A DNA stretch of 64,000 bases from Bacteroidota bacterium. Lineage in GTDB: Bacteria > Bacteroidota > Bacteroidia > B-17B0 > Aurantibacillaceae. The notes under the pieces were generated by a model. It made no database searches and was not told where the DNA came from. It saw only the letters and a program-made list of their open reading frames with translations. Below, piece after piece: positions 45,531 to 55,181 of this stretch. The stretch spans positions 1 through 64,000 of the forward strand of contig JACCXH010000007.1 in assembly GCA_013697245.1 (NCBI GenBank), read 5' to 3'. A program made the position numbers and the translations under genes. Within the stretch, counting starts at the first letter, position 1. Every line of letters begins with the position of its first letter.

Positions 45531-45701
45531 TTAATCTAAAACAACCTTCTTCACTTGTGCATGCTTACCTTGTTCTATTCTCACAAAATAAACTCCTTTT
45601 GGGTTTTTGCTGATATCAATTTCTTTATCGTAAGCGCCTATAAAGTTTGTTAACTTTTCGCTGTACACTTTTTTGCCTTCAATATTTAAAGTTTTTAAAT
45701 C
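45531..45701 (-). pseudogene. Remnant of a T9SS type A cargo gene (C-terminal sorting domain only)
   Basis: On the minus strand, 56 codons read through to a TAA and encode LNIEGKKVYSEKL, then IDISKNPKGVYFVRI and QVKKVVLD, the classic end of a type A sorting domain (GKxVxxxxL ... L/IxxGVYxVRI ... KKVVL). An in-frame TGA at 45702-45704 precedes it, and there is no start codon or upstream domain. The rest of the secreted protein is gone or moved away. The reading is clearly coding in character, so decay rather than chance is likely. Confidence 0.75.
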
Positions 45702-45858
45702 TCACAAAAAAGATAAAAAACGGCATTGGCCAATTCAAAAATAGCCGTAAGCATTTTCACGATCATCCTACATATGTAAGATTTTGTTCATTTTCAGGGG
45801 TTAAATGAGTTCTAACTGCAATACTTTTACCTAAGAAAATTGTCCAAAAATAAAACCT

Positions 45859-47928
45859 ATGAAAACTATACGACGCGCTTTTAACCAAGAGATAAAAAAA
45901 ATAAGCCTATGTTTAACAGTATTCATTAGCTTTATTGCACTTGGGCAAAATGCTTATGTGTTCAGCAATGCAGGCGCCTTAGGCAGATTTGGCCCAACAC
46001 AAGCACAAATTAATACCGCTTATTCTACTTCTAATTTAAACGGGATGGTATTATCTAATAATGGGATTCAAACATGGACCGTTCCCGCTACAGGACTTTA
46101 TAAAATATCTGCCCATGGCGCGCAAGGTGGTGGTAATGGCGGTCTTGGCGCAAAAATAGACGGAGAGTTTAACTTAGTAGGAGGTCAAGTATTATCTATT
46201 GTGGTTGGCCAACAAGGAGTTTCAGGAACCGGTGGAACTATCACCAACAATGGCGGCGGCGGCGGCGGCGGTTCTTTCATTGTTATAGGAACAAATTCAT
46301 TACTAATTGCTGCAGGTGGGGGTGGTGGCGGTCTTATTGGCGCAATAGGGGGTAACGGTTTAATCAGTATATCAGGCGGCGCAACTTATTATGGTGGAAA
46401 TGGCGATAACGGAAGTGGTGGATATAGCGGCATCACAAATGGCGATGCTGCTGGTGGTGGCGGATTTTTGGCTGATGGCCAAAATTCTTCTAACCCAGCA
46501 CAAAGTCCTTGCGAAGGTGGAAAATCCTATCTTAATGGAACAAATGGTGGCAATAGTGGAATAAATGGGATTTATTATGGAGGTGCTGGAGGATTTGGCG
46601 GTGGTGGTTCTGGGTGGCACAACTCAATTAACAGGTGCGGTGGTGGCGGCGGTTATTCCGGTGGCCAAGGCGGCACATTAAATACTTTTCCATCTGGGCC
46701 GGGCGGCGGCGGCGGATCTTTTAATGGCGGTAACAATCAACAAAATTTTTCCGGTAGCAACTCGGGGAATGGTTTGGTCACTATCACATCGTTAATATAC
46801 AGTTTAAACATTACGCAAACATCTATTATTTCGTGCCATGGTTTTTCTACCGCAGCTTTAACAGCAAATGTAAATGGTGGTTCCGCTCCATATACATATA
46901 CCTGGCTGCCAAGCGGTGGAAATTTTTCTACGGCCGCTGGACTAGCGGCAGGAATTTATACTTTAATTGCAAAGGATAATAATAATATATCAATATCAAC
47001 AACATATACGATAACACAACCTGTATCATTGATTGTAACAGCTAGTGCCAGTAACACAACTATTTGTAGTGGCGATGCTATTATTTTAAATGGTGGAGGT
47101 GCGGATATATATAGTTGGACGCAAGGAGTTACAAATGGAATACCTTTTACGCCTTCAGTTACTGCCAACTATTCTGTAACAGGCGTTAATGCACTTACTG
47201 GATGCAGTTCAACTGCTACAATAAACGTTTTAGTAAATTATCCTCCAAGTATAAAAGTAAATCATGGTGCTATTTGTGAAGGAAATTCATTTACCCTCAT
47301 TCCATTTGGCGCTTTAACATATACTTTCTCTGGAAACTCAAACATTGTTAGTCCGAGTATTACCACATCCTATACTGTAATTGGTACCTCGTCGCTAGGT
47401 TGTATAAGCAATATAGCTGTGACTACAATAACCGTAAATAGTTTACCGTTAGTTACACTTTCGGCGTCAGCAAATACAGCTTGTAAAAATGAATCTCCCA
47501 TTGTTTTGTCGGGCCTTCCATCAGGTGGAAATTATAGTGGTACAAATATAGCAGGCTCTGCCTTTACTCCGATTACCACTGGCAATTTTACAGCTGTCTA
47601 TAATTATACTGATGCAAGTACGGGTTGCAACAATTCTGCAACTGTTGCAATTGTAGTAGATAATTGTACTGGTAATTCTGCTTTTGAAAAGTATTCAACT
47701 GAAGTTAAATTATATCCAAACCCAAATATTGGCATTTTTAATGTTGAAACAAACAATTCTGAAATTAAACAAATAACTATTTTAGATATGACGGGAAGAA
47801 TAATTTTGAATGAAACTACAACAAAAGAAACTATAACTCTAGCTATTTCAAATTTAGCTTCCGGAGTTTATTATGTAAACATAAAATCCTTTAACAAAAA
47901 CAAAACAATAAAAATGGTAAAAGAATAA
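45859..47928 (+). CDS. T9SS type A cargo with ALK-like glycine-rich domain
   Basis: A 689-residue protein with a signal peptide ending ISFIALGQ. Residues about 70-315 form a glycine-rich domain: TWTVPATGLYKISAHGAQGG, then VLSIVVGQQG, GGGGGGGSFIVIG, LLIAAGGGGG and a closing GNGLVTI. This matches the order of strands and poly-Gly blocks in the Gly_rich domain family of ALK/LTK receptors. Ig-like segments follow (SYTVIGTSSLGC, CKNESPIVLSGLPSGG), then a type A sorting domain (VKLYPNPNIGIFNVE ... GVYYVNI). Surface or secreted location is expected. Its 3' end faces the next gene across 22 bp. Confidence 0.88.
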   Translation: MKTIRRAFNQEIKKISLCLTVFISFIALGQNAYVFSNAGALGRFGPTQAQINTAYSTSNLNGMVLSNNGIQTWTVPATGLYKISAHGAQGGGNGGLGAKIDGEFNLVGGQVLSIVVGQQGVSGTGGTITNNGGGGGGGSFIVIGTNSLLIAAGGGGGGLIGAIGGNGLISISGGATYYGGNGDNGSGGYSGITNGDAAGGGGFLADGQNSSNPAQSPCEGGKSYLNGTNGGNSGINGIYYGGAGGFGGGGSGWHNSINRCGGGGGYSGGQGGTLNTFPSGPGGGGGSFNGGNNQQNFSGSNSGNGLVTITSLIYSLNITQTSIISCHGFSTAALTANVNGGSAPYTYTWLPSGGNFSTAAGLAAGIYTLIAKDNNNISISTTYTITQPVSLIVTASASNTTICSGDAIILNGGGADIYSWTQGVTNGIPFTPSVTANYSVTGVNALTGCSSTATINVLVNYPPSIKVNHGAICEGNSFTLIPFGALTYTFSGNSNIVSPSITTSYTVIGTSSLGCISNIAVTTITVNSLPLVTLSASANTACKNESPIVLSGLPSGGNYSGTNIAGSAFTPITTGNFTAVYNYTDASTGCNNSATVAIVVDNCTGNSAFEKYSTEVKLYPNPNIGIFNVETNNSEIKQITILDMTGRIILNETTTKETITLAISNLASGVYYVNIKSFNKNKTIKMVKE

Positions 47929-47950
47929 TATAATAACCTGTATGTTTTAA

Positions 47951-50900
47951 TTAATTATTTACGGGTAATTTTATTACAGTATATTTTTCGTTTAAATTAA
48001 TATTTAAAAAATAAACGCCAGATTTAAATCTATTAAGATCAAGTTCGATACTTACACGTGTTACTTGAGTTTTGTTTTCGCTTAAAACTATTTTTCCAGA
48101 AGCATCTGCAATATAATAATTTAACACACTTAATCCAGTTAGATTTTTTTCGATCAGAAATTTATTGTTTCCGAAATTTTTAACTACAAAATCCCCGTCT
48201 CCCGTTTGATTGTTTTTTATTCCTAAATATAATGATGAAACAACAATGGTTTTAAATGCAGTATCTGCGCAACCGCTATTACTATTTGCAATTAAACTAA
48301 CCGTATAAACACCCGCCGATGTGTACTGATAGTTTGGAGATGTTGAGTTAGAAAAGCCACTGTTATCACCAAAATCCCAATATTGAGAAGCAGCATTAGA
48401 AGTAGTGTTGTTAAATTGCACAACTGGGTTTTGAGCAAGATAACAAGTATCAATACAAGAAAAATTTGCCGTTAGCGGATCTTGCTGAATAATTGTATAA
48501 GAAGATTGATTATTATCACACATACCAACTGTGTTAATATCAAGATTGAATGAGCCGTTAAATAATCCCGAAAGTGTATCAGATGTGTTTTTATTTAAAC
48601 TTGTTTTTACAATATTACTATTAACGTCTTTCCAATAATAATTCCATGGCCCTGCACTTAAACCTGTTGCAGTTATTTGGCCTCCACCAAGATTTTGGCA
48701 TGTAGGCTGCGTTACGTTAGTAATAATTTGTAAAGGATTTAATGTAATGCTTAATATAAAACGTGCAACAGTCGTTGTATCAGCCAAATTAAAAATATAA
48801 TTAGATGTATTAAGATCTGTTGAAGTAGCTGTATATTTATCATACAAATTAAAACAACTGCCAATAGGAAACGTTGTTAGTTCTGAAGCACTGATAGTAT
48901 AGCTTCCCGAATAGCCGGTTAATGTTTTTAAAGAAGTAGTAAATGTTCCTGAAATAGGCGAAATACCATTTACCTGAAATTGGGTATTTGCTTCTTCCAA
49001 CGCAACTATTGGTGCATAAGGGTCCTGGCCAGCCATTTTAATTGCATCATAACTTCCATCAAAATTATTAGTAGCTCCTGGTTGTATGTAAAGAACACTT
49101 TCGTCAATAAAACCAAAAGGCCCTTTCATTTTTAACCGAACAAGACTGTTAGTATTTTGCGCAGAAGAACTTTTTAAGAACGCCTGATTACCGCTAACTT
49201 TTGCTGCCTCAGTTCCATTTAATGCTGTTGCCCCAGTTGAATGCACATAAAAAGTCTGGCACATTGGTATTACATCGCCAATGCCGCCGGCTGCAATTGC
49301 CGGACTACTGATGCCGTTTATATAAGTAGCGTGGGCTCCAGCGCCTCCATTAAGATCGGCATTATATGCATATACTGCGTTATCTAAATTTGATGTTGCG
49401 CCTTTCAGTACTGTCCAACTTATTGGAGAAGGATAAGGATTATGAATTAAATTCCAACCATCATCTAATGGCGAACCAAAATTGGTATAGTTTAGTGGAA
49501 TACTTTGATTGAATTTTCTAACTTGACCAATCACATCAATTGTTATGTCATTGGTTGTATATTGTCCATCACCTAAATAAACCCAATACCCTTTGTTTGG
49601 TGTAATTGGGTCGTTAATTGTATTAATAGGGATATAGGCAGCGGCATTTGAATAAGACCCCGAAGCGGTTTCGTCATAGCTGTAAATAGAATAAAAATTT
49701 GCAGCAAACCCGTCTGGGCAAGTTGGACATGAGATTGCAATATTATCATCCCAATCGCTAAAACTCAAACCAGTTGCGATAGGGGTTCCTATAAGTGCCC
49801 AACCAGTTGTTCCACCAGGCGCAAATCTTTGCACTGTAACAAAGCCATTAATATCTCCACTGCCAGTAATTTGCGCAATACGCGCTGTAGTTAAGGAGTT
49901 TGAAAGTAAAGTAAAACTATTAAAGTTAGTACTAAAAATTCCGTTATTTAAACTTAAGGATCCTCTTATGCTTTGAGCACTAGATAAACCAGCACCAGTA
50001 GAATTATTTAATGTAAGATCAAAAAAGTTTGTTAAGCTACTTCCACCAATAGTTTGCGCTGCCGTGCCATTTAAAAGCACTAATCCATTATTTGTATTGA
50101 ATGTTCCGTTGTTAATTAGGTTGCCTCTAAGTGTGAGTTGATAATTTGATGTGCTCACATCAATAGTAGATCCGGCGTTAAGGGTTAAATTTCCATTAGC
50201 AGTTATAGCAGAAGAAAATGTTTTTACACCGGCTCCAGAAAAAACAAGGTGATTAAATGTTTCTCCCCCTGATTTAAAAATACTTTGAGAGGCTCCGGAA
50301 TTAAAAATTACTGTGCTTGTGCTTGGTGTAAAAACACCACCATTATTTTTCCAATTACCACCAAGAGTTACTTGTAAGGCATTTGGAGCAAAACTACCCG
50401 AATTTATAACAACATCATTTACTATATTTAAGTTGTTTGTGATAATATTAGCAATTAAGTTTGGGCTATTTACTACCAAATTACCAATAGAAGTATTTGT
50501 ATTAATATTTATTATTTGATTTGCAGGGCTGGTTGAATTACCAATTTGTAATGTTCCGCTAGTTATTACACCCGAACTTGAGCCTGTATTAGTGAAGCCA
50601 AGGTTTTGCGGACCGGCCCCGCCTTCTGAGCGAACTATAATCATACCTCCTGTCATATTAAAAGAAGAGCCTAATCCGGCGATTTGAAATGGCGCATCAA
50701 TAGTACTGGCCGAACCAAAAGTTGGAAGAGTTAATGTTCCGCCGCTAATACTAAAATTACTGATATTATTTAATCCCGTTGAATAATATTTACCAGCAAT
50801 ATTTAATGCTCCGTTACTTATATTTAAAGCACCACCGCTCGATAAAACATCTTCGCTTGTTTGATTGCCGATGTTTAAAGTGCCGTTGGAAACGGTGAGC

Positions 50901-52588
50901 TTACCCGATAAGACTATGCCCGAACTGGTTGTTACCACTGCTGTTGCCGAATTAATCCACAATCCAGCATACTGCGATATAGTTGTACTTACTAAAAAGG
51001 GAACGACATTAATGGCGTTTACTGTAGAAAATTTTACAGTACCCGAATTTAAAGTTAAGAAACCATTTGATGCGGAAAAATTGCTTGAATTAATATCCAG
51101 CACATTACCAGAAGCACCTCCCATATTTACGTCTATTAGCCTAAAGGTATTGGTTATTCCTGTACCACTTATGGAAGCGTTTCCGATTTTAGATAAAAAT
51201 AAATTACACTGCCCGCCAGAAGAAAAATCGATTTTACCGTTATTTGTAATACTTCCCACTGCAAGCAAAACGTGTATAGCGCTTGAGGCGGGATCTACGC
51301 TAAAAGAAGAGTTTGCGTTTACAAGAATATCTTTACTAACTGTTAAAGTGCATGTTGTATTGGTAGAATATCTTAAGCTTGCTGTCCCACCTGTGCCCAC
51401 CGTTAAATTATTACACTGCCCGGTTACATTGATGGATACAGTTGTACCATCTGAGATTGTTACATTGTCTCCAGATGTTGGCACGCCAGTAGGAGTCCAA
51501 ATAGCAGAATTAGACCATAAACCACTTTGATTAGAAATTTTATTTATTCCAGCTATTGTTGCTTGTGTTCCGTTTAAAGAATTACTTAAATAACCTTCAG
51601 TTACCGCGTGTAGTTTCCAAAAATAATTTGTGCTTGATGTTAATCCTGTAACATTTGCTGATGTAGCGTTAGCTAATGTTTGAGTTACAAAATTGTAATT
51701 TACTCCATCGGTTGAATTATAAATCACATAGCCAACTTCATTACTTGCCCAGTCGCTCCAATTTAGCGTCATAGCGCTTTGAGTAATACCACTAAAGGCA
51801 ATTGCCCCAACAGGATTTGAAGGTACGGGAGGAGTGAAAATATATTGCGAGTTTGCTGCCGGCATAGCAGAAAGATTATTTTGCACAGTATTATTTAAAA
51901 CATTTGTGTTAACTGTTTGTAGCATTTTTAATTGCGCGGCAGTTGGTATTGCACTCATAGTGTTTGCATTTAATCCCATAGAGTATGAAAATACTTTTGT
52001 ACCCGTAGCCATGGTGCCATAATTTATTAAAACCAGTCCGCTTGTTTCAATTAACATTACCTGAAAGTTTAAACTTGGCGTTGTGTTTTGATAAACGGCC
52101 ATATTTATCCACTCAATAGTTAAGGTTCTGATTGGAGCAACACCACTTAAATAATATTTAATACTACCGCCTAAAGGATCAACGCCACCTTGCGCAGTAA
52201 GATCATCATAAAAGGGGGCAATGGCCGGACGGGTAGCGTTTGCCGCGTTAACAGTTGTAAAAGCTGCGTTAGAATAGCCAAAGTCGTCAGCTATTGGACC
52301 ACCATCATCAGTAGAGTTAGAAAAATCAATAAAACCATTTGTTGATACACTAAACTGAGTGTATCTTATACCATTGTACCAAAAATCAAATCCAATGTCC
52401 GTAAAATCAGAACGGTTATCATCTTGTGTAAAACTTACCGTATTGCGCCAATTAGCAAAAGCGCTGCCATTTGTAATTATAGATGAATAAGCAACCCCGG
52501 TATTTCTGGCACTTGCATAATTTGCTATTGTTTGCGATTGAGAATTGATAAAACAAATCAATAATAGTACAAAAAGAACTTTTTTCAT
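47951..52588 (-). CDS. Large T9SS type A cargo, multi-domain surface protein
   Basis: A 1,545-residue protein with signal peptide KKVLFVLLLICFINSQSQ. Residues about 25-250 resemble a nidogen-like beta domain (FDFWYNGIRYTQFSVSTNGF, APFYDDL). Residues about 255-345 are a fibronectin type III domain (SAMTLNWSDWASNEVGYVIY). From about 350 to 960 lie G8-like or beta-helix repeats (GLWSNSAIWTPTGVPTSGD; NNGTF.TNNG). A wall-associated segment with GWNLIHNPYPSP follows, then a PKD domain (YWDFGDNSGFSNST) and a type A sorting domain (IADASGKIVLSEN ... FKSGVYFLNI). Function unknown; polymer or cell attachment is inferred from the domains. Confidence 0.88.
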   Translation of the reverse strand: MKKVLFVLLLICFINSQSQTIANYASARNTGVAYSSIITNGSAFANWRNTVSFTQDDNRSDFTDIGFDFWYNGIRYTQFSVSTNGFIDFSNSTDDGGPIADDFGYSNAAFTTVNAANATRPAIAPFYDDLTAQGGVDPLGGSIKYYLSGVAPIRTLTIEWINMAVYQNTTPSLNFQVMLIETSGLVLINYGTMATGTKVFSYSMGLNANTMSAIPTAAQLKMLQTVNTNVLNNTVQNNLSAMPAANSQYIFTPPVPSNPVGAIAFSGITQSAMTLNWSDWASNEVGYVIYNSTDGVNYNFVTQTLANATSANVTGLTSSTNYFWKLHAVTEGYLSNSLNGTQATIAGINKISNQSGLWSNSAIWTPTGVPTSGDNVTISDGTTVSINVTGQCNNLTVGTGGTASLRYSTNTTCTLTVSKDILVNANSSFSVDPASSAIHVLLAVGSITNNGKIDFSSGGQCNLFLSKIGNASISGTGITNTFRLIDVNMGGASGNVLDINSSNFSASNGFLTLNSGTVKFSTVNAINVVPFLVSTTISQYAGLWINSATAVVTTSSGIVLSGKLTVSNGTLNIGNQTSEDVLSSGGALNISNGALNIAGKYYSTGLNNISNFSISGGTLTLPTFGSASTIDAPFQIAGLGSSFNMTGGMIIVRSEGGAGPQNLGFTNTGSSSGVITSGTLQIGNSTSPANQIININTNTSIGNLVVNSPNLIANIITNNLNIVNDVVINSGSFAPNALQVTLGGNWKNNGGVFTPSTSTVIFNSGASQSIFKSGGETFNHLVFSGAGVKTFSSAITANGNLTLNAGSTIDVSTSNYQLTLRGNLINNGTFNTNNGLVLLNGTAAQTIGGSSLTNFFDLTLNNSTGAGLSSAQSIRGSLSLNNGIFSTNFNSFTLLSNSLTTARIAQITGSGDINGFVTVQRFAPGGTTGWALIGTPIATGLSFSDWDDNIAISCPTCPDGFAANFYSIYSYDETASGSYSNAAAYIPINTINDPITPNKGYWVYLGDGQYTTNDITIDVIGQVRKFNQSIPLNYTNFGSPLDDGWNLIHNPYPSPISWTVLKGATSNLDNAVYAYNADLNGGAGAHATYINGISSPAIAAGGIGDVIPMCQTFYVHSTGATALNGTEAAKVSGNQAFLKSSSAQNTNSLVRLKMKGPFGFIDESVLYIQPGATNNFDGSYDAIKMAGQDPYAPIVALEEANTQFQVNGISPISGTFTTSLKTLTGYSGSYTISASELTTFPIGSCFNLYDKYTATSTDLNTSNYIFNLADTTTVARFILSITLNPLQIITNVTQPTCQNLGGGQITATGLSAGPWNYYWKDVNSNIVKTSLNKNTSDTLSGLFNGSFNLDINTVGMCDNNQSSYTIIQQDPLTANFSCIDTCYLAQNPVVQFNNTTSNAASQYWDFGDNSGFSNSTSPNYQYTSAGVYTVSLIANSNSGCADTAFKTIVVSSLYLGIKNNQTGDGDFVVKNFGNNKFLIEKNLTGLSVLNYYIADASGKIVLSENKTQVTRVSIELDLNRFKSGVYFLNINLNEKYTVIKLPVNN

Positions 52589-53019
52589 TTAATTAAAATT
52601 TTATTATTAATAGTCTGTTGTAATGTATACTTATACTCAGTAAAACCTAAAAGGTTTTAAATTTTAGCCTATAATAATTAAATATATATAAATTTTGAAT
52701 TTCTTTCAATGAAAAAAGATGAATACATATATTTTGTCGATATAAAATCTAATTATTTCTATGTATAGAAGTTAACTGAGGAACGACTTTCGCTTTTCTT
52801 TTTATTCGCCAACTTTTATATTCGTTATTTTATAATAATTTCGGCATTGTGCCCTTAATTGAATCTACTCTTAATGTTTTTTCAATCAATTGTTCTTATG
52901 TGCCGAAAGATGAATATTTTAATGACTTCTTATTAACAGCTTGCTATAAGCACTGCAAGTAATAGATAATTTGATTTTATATTTCAAAATTTAGCCTAAA
53001 TTTGTTTTACAATTTAATT
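52589..53019. other. Gene-free spacer with two inverted repeats
   Basis: This 431-bp AT-rich spacer separates divergent genes. It holds an 8-bp perfect hairpin at 52641-52659 (AT-rich, in the probable leader of the 1,545-residue protein) and a larger nested structure. In the latter, TTTCGGCA at 52839-52846 pairs with TGCCGAAA at 52901-52908, with AATTGA/TCAATT arms inside. No open frame, tRNA or terminator was recognised. The right end carries the -7 box of the YjdF-like gene. Confidence 0.4.
52997..53004 (+). promoter_or_regulatory. Bacteroidota -7 box for the YjdF-like gene
   Basis: TAAATTTG, an exact TAnnTTTG match, 15 nt before the ATG at 53020. A TTTG is present at 52970-52973, 23 bp upstream, slightly wider than usual spacing. 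The TTG at 53002 lies within the box, which argues against it as a start. Confidence 0.5.
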
Positions 53020-53658
53020 ATGGTATTTACAACAGTGAGCAGCCCTAAGCGCAGGCACTTTAGGCGCAATTTATTTTTAAAGATCTGTTTGGGTGTATTT
53101 TTATTTTTATGGGCACTTACACTTATTAATACTACCAACCTGGGCAACTGGTTTATGGAGAACACCCTGGTAATTATTTTTTTGGCAGGTTTAATTGTCA
53201 GCTACAAAAAATTCCAGTTCAGTAATTTAAGTTATTTGTTAATTACCGTTTACCTCTGCCTGCATATTTATGGGGCCATGCACACCTACGCCCTTAACCC
53301 TTTTGGTTTTTGGCTGCAGGATACCTTTCATTTAGCACGCAACCATTATGATCGCATTGTGCATTTTAGTTTCGGTTTTATGCTGGCCTACCCCATGCGC
53401 GATTATTTTAAAAACTGGTTTGGCTGGCCCAATTGGGTATGCTGGGTGCTGCCCTGCGAGATAACTCTTTCTTTTGGCGCCATGTACGAGCTGGTAGAAT
53501 GGGCCGTTGCCGATATCTTTTTTCCAAGTATGGGTGGCGACTACCTTGGCTCGCAAGGCGATATATGGGATGCGCAAAAAGACATGGGTTTAGCATTTTT
53601 AGGGGCCATTTTAATAATGATCATTGCATCTGCGCTTAAGAAAATGCTTGGTAAATAA
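53020..53658 (+). CDS. YjdF/DUF2238 family membrane protein
   Basis: A 212-residue protein with about six membrane segments and the family motifs HIYGAMHTYALNPFG, NHYDRIVHFSFGFML and FGAMYELVEW, plus the C-terminal GSQGDIWDAQKDMGLAFLG. Function of this family is unknown. I use the ATG at 53020; the in-frame TTG at 53002 lies inside the promoter box. Monocistronic by appearance. Confidence 0.9.
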   Translation: MVFTTVSSPKRRHFRRNLFLKICLGVFLFLWALTLINTTNLGNWFMENTLVIIFLAGLIVSYKKFQFSNLSYLLITVYLCLHIYGAMHTYALNPFGFWLQDTFHLARNHYDRIVHFSFGFMLAYPMRDYFKNWFGWPNWVCWVLPCEITLSFGAMYELVEWAVADIFFPSMGGDYLGSQGDIWDAQKDMGLAFLGAILIMIIASALKKMLGK

Positions 53659-53792
53659 GCCCTGCAGCCGCTCTAAACAAAAACTTTAAAAATCTTACAT
53701 CTGTATCTTTTCAAAAGAACATAGCTTTTAAACTGGTTGGTATATGCTGAACTTTGTGTTGTATTAATATAATAACGCATAAAATTTATACC

Positions 53793-54314
53793 ATGAAAAA
53801 CATTACAAAAAAAATACTGCTTACTGTGTTTAGCACAGTGCTGGTAATAAACAATTTTTTTGCAACTACCAGAACAACCGACACTGCCGCTTGCCTGCGA
53901 TTAAGCGGCAAGGTATTAAAACTTAAAACCACGAGCAGCAACTCGTATACAGTTGCTTTAATGCGCGACCATAAAATAATAGAGACCAAAATAATTAAAG
54001 GCAACCGCGAATTTAAATTTAACCTTAAAAAAAATAAATTTTACACTATACAAATTTTAAAAGATGGTTATATAACCCGTACCATAAGCGTAGATACAAA
54101 ATTGGCCGAAGAACACGATGGACTTTAAGCCTTCGAATTTGATACTGAATTAATAGCGGAGGCAGAAGCCCAAAAACTAAATAAAGCTGCTCTTGAACTG
54201 CCCATTGCGTGCATTTCTTTTGACCCTAAAAAGAGATTTTTTGTCCATAACGAAGAATACACCAAACAAGTAAAGAAAAATATTTACAGTAGCTATGCTC
54301 AACTAAATAAATAA
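53793..54314 (+). pseudogene. Small secreted-protein gene interrupted by an in-frame stop
   Basis: From ATG 53793 the frame gives a signal peptide (KKILLTVFSTVLVINNFFA) and a carboxypeptidase-regulatory-like beta segment (LSGKVLKLKTTSS, IQILKDGYITRTISV), then stops at TAA 54126-54128. The same frame continues without interruption for 61 more codons (AFEFDTELIAEAEAQKLNK, KKRFFVHNEEYTKQVKK) to TAA 54312-54314. The downstream part has coding character and plausible continuity: FEFDTEL follows the point where TAA may replace a sense codon such as TAT. Truncated protein: 111 residues. A sequencing error would look the same. Function unknown. Confidence 0.75.
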
Positions 54315-54332
54315 TTGATCTTAGCAGAATAA

Positions 54333-55151
54333 TTAAGCCAGGTCAGCAAAGTAAGCCTCTGTTTTTTTGAAATATATCAGGCCAATTATAAAAACACCGA
54401 TAGAGGAAGTGATGCTTACCAGATCGCTTTCCCAATTAATAACACCATTCGTGATGCCGGCCCTAAAGATATCCAGCGGCGCCGTCATAGGATTTAATGC
54501 CAACAGGCCTTTTAAATAAATATTTTGTGTAATGTTGGTAGGATAAATTACCGGTGTAATAAATAAAAGGAATTGCACTAAAAAAGGAATGATATACCGC
54601 ACATCGCGGTACTTTACATTTAAGGCCGCTAAGAACGAGCCAGCGCCAAAGGCTGCCACGCAGGTTAAAATTACAGCCAACGGAAAATAAATTAAACCGC
54701 TCCACGAAAAAGGAACCTCTTTAACTAAACAGTATACAATAAAAACTGAAAAGGCCATAAAAAAATCAAACACACCAACCAACACCGCCGATATAGGAAT
54801 TATTAAACGTGGGAAATATATTTTTTTAATGATGTTGGAATTTGATACCATGCTATTGCCGGCATTATTTATTCCTGAAGAAAAAATACCCCAAAGCACC
54901 AAACCGCTTAAAGCAAACATTTCGTAAGGCAAAGGTAATTGTGTATAGTTACTAATGGCCTTTCCTAAAAAGAAAGAAAATAATAAGGCCATAATTAAAG
55001 GTTGCAGTACAGCCCACAAAAAACCCAAAACGGTTTGTTTGTATTTTACTTTAATATCGCGTAGGGTAAAAAAATAAAACAGCTCACGGTATTCCCACAG
55101 TTCCGCTAAACCAAGACTTAATCTTTTTTGAGGTTTTATTTCAAATTCCAT
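54333..55151 (-). CDS. ABC-2 type permease for polysaccharide export (Wzm/TagG-like)
   Basis: A 272-residue permease with about six membrane helices. The N-terminus is typical of the Wzm/KpsM/TagG group: LWEYRELFYFFTLRDIKVKYKQTVLG, with the LGxLWAxLQPL first helix. ALNPMTAPLDIFR near residue 220 is the conserved exit motif. It would move an undecaprenyl-linked glycan across the inner membrane with an ATPase partner, Wzt/TagH, which is not adjacent. This fits the GDP-fucose and WecA-like genes 40 kb away, but a link is only inferred. Confidence 0.93.
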   Translation of the reverse strand: MEFEIKPQKRLSLGLAELWEYRELFYFFTLRDIKVKYKQTVLGFLWAVLQPLIMALLFSFFLGKAISNYTQLPLPYEMFALSGLVLWGIFSSGINNAGNSMVSNSNIIKKIYFPRLIIPISAVLVGVFDFFMAFSVFIVYCLVKEVPFSWSGLIYFPLAVILTCVAAFGAGSFLAALNVKYRDVRYIIPFLVQFLLFITPVIYPTNITQNIYLKGLLALNPMTAPLDIFRAGITNGVINWESDLVSITSSIGVFIIGLIYFKKTEAYFADLA

Positions 55152-55181
55152 TTACGTAAAAATAGTGATTTGCTTCGAATC

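Noticed and set aside
46252-46269. (GGC)6 tract as a phase-variation switch
   Set aside because: The unit is three bases, so slippage would change the number of Gly residues and not the reading frame.
50865-51530. 221-codon open frame opposite the 1,545-residue T9SS gene
   Set aside because: Antisense shadow of beta-repeat coding sequence; Pro/Val/Leu-rich composition without recognisable motifs, while the minus-strand frame has a signal peptide and domain structure.
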